DNA from: JBBRGG01 sp038240875
GTDB taxonomy: Bacteria; Planctomycetota; Phycisphaerae; Phycisphaerales; UBA1924
NCBI GenBank assembly: GCA_038240875.1
Contig: JBBRGG010000150.1
Location: forward strand, 1-8,882
DNA length: 8,882 nucleotides
Direction: 5' to 3'
Part shown: in pieces, positions 5,329 to 8,882 of the stretch
How the letters are laid out: each line of letters begins with the position of its first letter
Numbering within the stretch: the stretch's first letter is position 1
The notes under the pieces: model-generated
What the model was told of the DNA's origin: nothing
Seen by the model: only the letters and a program-made list of their open reading frames with translations
Databases searched by the model: none
Program-made: the position numbers and the translations under genes

Positions 5329-6873
5329 ATGAACATGAACACACACGCAAACAGCAACATTACAAGCAGCAAATGTATGATCTATGCGCATCGATTCTTG
5401 AGCGCGTCATCCAGAGCATCTTTGATCGCAGCGTCGCTGGCAACCGTGCTCGCAAGCCTTGCAGGCAGCAGCATCGCTCTTGCGCAAGGTGGCCAACAAG
5501 GTGGCCAGCAAAGCGCTCAATCACAAAAACAAATCGAGATCCGTGGCGACTTCAATCGTCCGCTGGGCCAAGCCGCCAACCCTGAAGATCCACAGCAGTG
5601 GGGCAACGCGAGAACCATTGTGCGTATGTCGCAGACCGATGGTTCGGGAAACGCATACGCCGTCACCGTGGTCAATGGCGAGGCCTCGGCGACGGTCAAT
5701 GGCAAGCCCTTGCCCAAGGAGCGAATCCTGCAACAAGAGGGCACGATCGACCTGCTTGATCCAGCCGGGAATGTGCTTACAACGTTTAACGTTGGCAAGT
5801 TTCCCGAGATCAACATGGAACCCTTTGAAGTAATACCCGGCGAGCCAAGTTTGCCCGGCGTTCGGCGCGGGCAAGATCGGCTTCGGCTTCGCGCGTGGGG
5901 CGGCGCGGGCGATGGCGAGCTGCGGCTGAATCAGCAGCAGTTGCCGCAGATCCCGCCACCGGTCATGCTGGGCATCACGATGTCGACCAATGACGCGAGC
6001 CAAGTAGTTGTTGATTTGGTGGTGTCTGGGTTGCCCGCAGAAGGCGCGGGGATCAAGATAGGCGATGTGATCAAGAAGCTGGACGGGATCGAAGTTAAGT
6101 CCGCCGAGATGTTCCGCGACATGCTTCGCACAAAGAAAGCTGGCGAGAAGACGATCTTTGTGATTGAGCGCGAAGGCAACGAGCAAGAAATCGCGATCTT
6201 GCTCGTACCCTTTGATGCCCAGAAACTTGGCGTCAACGACGTGCTGTCGCCGGTCGCGGTTCGACCATTTATGGACGATGCCGAGAAGGCGATTGAAGAA
6301 GCGCGCGGCGCAATCCGGGACGCGCTCAAGCAGCTTAAGGAAGTCGAGATCATGAAGCCCGAAGTTATCGGCAAGGAAGTCGAAAAAGCCTTGAACGACG
6401 CACTCGCCAGTATAGATAAGGCGAAAGCTGGCGCTCGCGAAGAGGCTCAGCGATGGATCGAGCTTTGGAATATTGACGAAGGCCAGCGAATGCTCTTTGG
6501 TGATCGTCCCGGGCAGATGTTTAAGATGCCCCAAGGTAGAGTCCCGGGCGCAGTCGCGGGTGGTGGTGGGGACCAAGCCGAGATGCGTGCAATGATGGAA
6601 CAGCACCAACGTTTGATGAATGAGCTTCGTGGCCAGCAAGCGGAGGTAGCTCGTCGAATGGACGAAGAAGGCATACAAGAAGGCATACAAGAAGGCAAGC
6701 CGATCACGCCTCAAGCCCAAAGCGCGCCAGGTATTCTAAATGAAGAAGCGCGCCGTAACGCCAACGCCGACAACGCCGCCGCGATGGATCGCATGGCGAT
6801 CCAGATGGAACGCTTGATGGATCGCCTTGACCGACTTGAAAAACGCCTAGACACGGTTGCGCCCAAGCCCTGA
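5329..6873 (+). CDS. Secreted PDZ-domain protein linked to the sigma/anti-sigma pair
   Basis: This is a 514-residue exported protein of unknown specific role. A long signal peptide occupies residues 1-52, with a basic region, a hydrophobic core from about 31 to 50, and an ALA-Q cleavage site, followed by a Gly/Gln-rich linker (53-66). Residues 67-200 form a beta-rich region without a recognised family. A PDZ domain spans about 211-295: VMLGITMS takes the place of the peptide-binding loop, followed by GLPAEGAGIKIGDVIKKLDG (234-253), the typical substrate-binding core. No trypsin-like or other protease domain precedes it, so it is not DegP or DegS. Residues 315-380 are helical and charged. Residues 414-450 and 473-508 (MERLMDRLDRLEKRLD, 493-508) look like coiled coil, which suggests oligomerisation. 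GGAG at 5317-5320, eight bases before the ATG, supports this start. Position after a sigma/anti-sigma pair suggests it senses or scaffolds unfolded envelope proteins, but that is inference from context. Confidence 0.85.
   Translation: MNMNTHANSNITSSKCMIYAHRFLSASSRASLIAASLATVLASLAGSSIALAQGGQQGGQQSAQSQKQIEIRGDFNRPLGQAANPEDPQQWGNARTIVRMSQTDGSGNAYAVTVVNGEASATVNGKPLPKERILQQEGTIDLLDPAGNVLTTFNVGKFPEINMEPFEVIPGEPSLPGVRRGQDRLRLRAWGGAGDGELRLNQQQLPQIPPPVMLGITMSTNDASQVVVDLVVSGLPAEGAGIKIGDVIKKLDGIEVKSAEMFRDMLRTKKAGEKTIFVIEREGNEQEIAILLVPFDAQKLGVNDVLSPVAVRPFMDDAEKAIEEARGAIRDALKQLKEVEIMKPEVIGKEVEKALNDALASIDKAKAGAREEAQRWIELWNIDEGQRMLFGDRPGQMFKMPQGRVPGAVAGGGGDQAEMRAMMEQHQRLMNELRGQQAEVARRMDEEGIQEGIQEGKPITPQAQSAPGILNEEARRNANADNAAAMDRMAIQMERLMDRLDRLEKRLDTVAPKP
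6667..6697 (+). repeat. 12-base tandem repeat in the PDZ gene
   Basis: GAAGGCATACAA occurs twice in tandem (6667-6678 and 6679-6690) and is followed by a partial third GAAGGCA. It keeps the frame and encodes EGIQEGIQEGK in the linker between the two predicted coiled-coil stretches, a place where length change should be tolerated. Confidence 0.9.
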
Positions 6874-6906
6874 CACACGCTCTTGAATTCCTTCGTTAAA
6901 GACCAA

Positions 6907-6938
6907 GGCTCGATCCAAACGTGGCGAGTCTTTTTATT
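6907..6938 (+). terminator. Intrinsic terminator after the PDZ gene
   Basis: GGCTCG (6907-6912) pairs with CGAGTC (6925-6930) with one wobble. The inner CCA/TGG pairs close an AACG tetraloop after a two-base bulge, and TTTTTATT follows at once (6931-6938). An overlapping longer pairing of AAAGAC (6898-6903) with GTCTTT (6928-6933) is an alternative fold. The hairpin starts 33 bases after the PDZ stop and separates it from the MoxR gene, so the latter likely has its own promoter. Confidence 0.7.
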
Positions 6939-7044
6939 GCAGCGCCTATGCAACGCCCATGCGAAGAATTTGCCCAGCGTGGCACCTTCAACTGGCACAA
7001 TTTCGCACGCAAGGCCCGAGTGATTCTTTGCCATACGATCAACC

Positions 7045-8154
7045 ATGATGTACCTGAACGACCAATCAACCGGTGGCAACGGCACGAGCAACTCCAATCC
7101 GGACATGGCCTTGCTGTCTGAGACAATTCGCGATGTCCAAGCCGCATACGCGAACTTGCGCCAGGAAATCCGCAAGGTGATCGTGGGCCAGGACGAAGTT
7201 GTCGAACAAATGCTGCTGGCAATCCTCTGCCGCGGACACGCGTTGGTGGTTGGCGTGCCCGGGCTCGCAAAGACACTGCTTATCTCAACGATCGCGCGAA
7301 CGCTGAACCTAGGCTTTAGCCGAATCCAGTTCACGCCTGACTTGATGCCCAGCGATATCACAGGCACCGAAATGATCCAGGAAGATCGCGCGACAGGTCG
7401 TCGTGATTTCCGCTTTGTTCGCGGGCCTGTATTCTCGAACGTCGTCCTCGCCGATGAAATCAACCGCACGCCACCAAAGACCCAAGCAGCGCTGCTCGAA
7501 GCCATGCAAGAACGCCATGTGACCGTCGGCGGACAGCGGCACGACCTTCCCTCCCCCTTCTTCGTTCTCGCGACGCAAAACCCAATCGAACAAGAAGGCA
7601 CCTACCCGCTCCCTGAAGCCCAGCTCGACCGCTTCATGTTCCAGATCCAGATCCGCTATCCGTCACTCGCGGAAGAAATGGAAATCGTGCGCCGCAGCAG
7701 TGGCCGCGGCGGCGAAACGATCACGCCAGTACTTGATGAAGTTGGAATCCGCAAGGTACAAGACGCCGTGCGCAAAGTCCCCGTCGCGGATCATGTCATT
7801 TCGTACGCTCTTCGGCTGGTTCGCGCAACACGAGTAAAAGAACCGATGGATGCCGGGCTGGATCGGCCTAAATTGGCCCGAGATTACTTGGCTTGGGGCG
7901 CAGGCCCTCGCGCCAGCGAGTACCTAGTCCTCGCGGCCAAAGCCAAGGCGGCTCTCGCGGGCAGTCCGCACGTAACGCCTGAGCACGTCCGCGATATCGC
8001 CATGCCCGTGCTTCGCCATCGCATCTTGACCAACTTCAACGCCGAGGCGGATCAGGTAACCACCGACGCGATCATCGAGGACCTGCTCGAGTCAATTCCC
8101 ATCGAAGGCCTCACGCCGACGCAACGCCGACAGATGGACGAGGCGATGCGGTAA
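7045..8154 (+). CDS. MoxR family AAA+ ATPase
   Basis: MoxR ATPases are cytoplasmic AAA+ chaperones that remodel or assemble partner proteins, often ones with von Willebrand factor A domains. In this 369-residue protein the Walker A is GVPGLAKT (70-77), Walker B is VVLADE (133-138), sensor 1 is the asparagine of ATQNP (N179), the arginine finger lies in LDRFMF (R196), and sensor 2 is in GAGPRAS (R289). DLMPSDITGTEM (99-110) and GPVFSNVVLADEINRTPPKT (127-146) are classic MoxR blocks. The C-terminal helical lid runs to about 350. The length is close to the family norm apart from some 20 extra N-terminal residues rich in Asn, Gly and Ser. The start is either ATG of the ATGATG at 7045/7048, or ATG 7105, which begins MALLSETI and fits the usual N-terminus; no clear Shine-Dalgarno settles it. 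MoxR genes usually precede DUF58 and VWA-protein genes; here the next gene converges instead, so any partner must be encoded elsewhere. Confidence 0.93.
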   Translation: MMYLNDQSTGGNGTSNSNPDMALLSETIRDVQAAYANLRQEIRKVIVGQDEVVEQMLLAILCRGHALVVGVPGLAKTLLISTIARTLNLGFSRIQFTPDLMPSDITGTEMIQEDRATGRRDFRFVRGPVFSNVVLADEINRTPPKTQAALLEAMQERHVTVGGQRHDLPSPFFVLATQNPIEQEGTYPLPEAQLDRFMFQIQIRYPSLAEEMEIVRRSSGRGGETITPVLDEVGIRKVQDAVRKVPVADHVISYALRLVRATRVKEPMDAGLDRPKLARDYLAWGAGPRASEYLVLAAKAKAALAGSPHVTPEHVRDIAMPVLRHRILTNFNAEADQVTTDAIIEDLLESIPIEGLTPTQRRQMDEAMR

Positions 8155-8219
8155 GGCAATCAGTTTGCTACCAATACAAACGTCGTCGTTTCTGTTGCTT
8201 CTCTACCGTTGATTCGCCG

Positions 8220-8882
8220 TTACACAACGACGTGCGCTGGCGGGATCGTGTCGTCGGTGATCTTCTCGCGCGTGATCTTGCCAGTGGCGTCTTCAAGCGT
8301 TGCGATCATCGGTTCGTCGTTGACACGTGCTTGCAGGTGGACGGGTCTGCCCCAGATAGTGCGTAGCGCCCGCATTACTTCCGCGCCCTTGGTAGCGTCT
8401 ACTTCGAGCCCGGTCCATTGGTGCGCGAGGAAAAGCTCGCCACGATTCTTGTAATTCGCATCAACTACATGGATAAATGGCTGGCCCATGTTGCTCAACT
8501 GGTGGAGCAGAGTTTGCTTCACACGGCCAAAGTCTCGCGAAGCGATCTTCGCCTCGCCCGTTTGCGGATCTCGACGATACTGGTACATTTTCATCCGCTC
8601 GACAAACTCTTCGGTCAGGAACTCATCGATGAACGAAACGTCGTTGTAGATCCGCCGAATCTCAAACATCTTCGCACGGCCTTGCATCGAGCCATCGTCA
8701 AAGGCTTCACGCGCGCCGATGCCTTCGAGCCTCTCCCACGCAGCGCCATGCTGACCTTTGTCCCATCGGCGTTCGATTTCCTTCCAGAGCTCAACACCGA
8801 TTTTGTATGGATTAAATCCCCCAGGCGGCATGTACACCACGCCTGAATGTTGATCCGCGTAATGGATGATCTCGCTCGCGCC
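8220..8882 (-). CDS. SpoVR family protein, C-terminal part, cut by the window edge
   Basis: This is the last 220 residues of a SpoVR/YcgB-like protein. The frame is open to the right edge, so the true start lies outside; the GTG at 8840 and ATG at 8831 in this frame are internal. The visible part begins GASEIIHYADQHSGVVYMPP and continues with GGFNPYKIGVELWKEIERRW, matching the family block in which an NPY motif precedes an LW-containing helix. It goes on with RRIYNDVSFIDEFLTEEF, QLSNMGQPFIHVVD, RGELFLAHQWTGLEVD and a C-terminal RPVHLQARVNDEP segment, all in the order expected for the SpoVR C-terminal half. SpoVR is linked to spore cortex formation in Bacillus, but the family is widespread in non-sporulating bacteria, commonly in a cluster with PrkA kinase and the DUF444 protein YeaH. 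Its biochemical role is not established. Those partners would lie to the right if present. It converges on the MoxR gene with 65 bases between the stops. Confidence 0.9.
   Translation of the reverse strand, partial: GASEIIHYADQHSGVVYMPPGGFNPYKIGVELWKEIERRWDKGQHGAAWERLEGIGAREAFDDGSMQGRAKMFEIRRIYNDVSFIDEFLTEEFVERMKMYQYRRDPQTGEAKIASRDFGRVKQTLLHQLSNMGQPFIHVVDANYKNRGELFLAHQWTGLEVDATKGAEVMRALRTIWGRPVHLQARVNDEPMIATLEDATGKITREKITDDTIPPAHVVV

Noticed and set aside
5521..6720. A 399-codon open frame antisense to the PDZ gene
   Set aside because: It has no family motifs, and its codons mirror the PDZ gene, whose signal peptide, PDZ core and ribosome site are clear. Long antisense frames are common in GC-rich genes.
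6993..7009. Sigma-54-like promoter (TGGCAC...CGCAC) upstream of the MoxR gene
   Set aside because: The distance between the GG and GC elements is one base too short and the TTGC box is absent, so it does not meet the strict -24/-12 spacing.
6711..7601. A 296-codon minus-strand frame across the PDZ-MoxR junction
   Set aside because: It overlaps the conserved MoxR Walker A and B region and the terminator, and its product shows no recognisable motif.
8178..8191. Small hairpin AAACG-TCGT-CGTTT between the convergent MoxR and SpoVR genes, as a terminator
   Set aside because: The stem has only five pairs, is AT-rich and has no extended T-run on either strand, so it is too weak to call.

Overview
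The window reads as chromosomal DNA from a moderately GC-rich, Gram-negative-type bacterium. Long disordered tails on a TatC, an extracytoplasmic-function-like sigma factor paired with a membrane anti-sigma and an exported PDZ protein, a MoxR ATPase and a SpoVR protein would together fit a member of the Planctomycetota (Phycisphaerae-like). That placement is an impression from gene content only. No rRNA, tRNA, CRISPR array, insertion sequence, transposase or phage gene was seen.

Left block (1-2625, minus strand): a probable operon transcribed right to left, tatC - tadA - fpg. TatC is the multispanning core of the twin-arginine protein exporter, here with an unusually large periplasmic insertion and a long charged cytoplasmic tail. 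TadA (tRNA-Arg A34 deaminase) starts at a TTG that overlaps the tatC stop if its longest open frame is used. Fpg (formamidopyrimidine-DNA glycosylase) follows 39 bases later and runs off the left edge, so only its first 113 codons are present. The three functions (export, wobble modification, base excision repair) share no obvious pathway.

Middle block (2626-6873, plus strand): a 450-base divergent intergenic region contains palindromes, a direct repeat and a hexanucleotide microsatellite. It leads into a sigma-70-family (ECF-like) sigma factor, a tightly linked single-pass membrane protein that looks like its anti-sigma factor, and, after a 381-base gap, a secreted PDZ-domain protein. The likely logic is envelope sensing: an exported PDZ protein and the periplasmic part of the anti-sigma controlling release of the sigma factor. 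The gap between the last two genes holds a strong hairpin, tandem repeats, and a minus-strand AGGAGG-ATG that could start a 60-residue antisense protein. A good intrinsic terminator follows the PDZ gene.

Right block (7045-8882): a complete MoxR-type AAA+ ATPase on the plus strand converges on the C-terminal part of a SpoVR-family gene on the minus strand, whose start lies beyond the right edge.

No wholly new system is evident. The most unusual points are the TatC insertion and tail, the microsatellite just upstream of the sigma factor start, the sigma/anti-sigma/PDZ module itself, and the structured gap within it.
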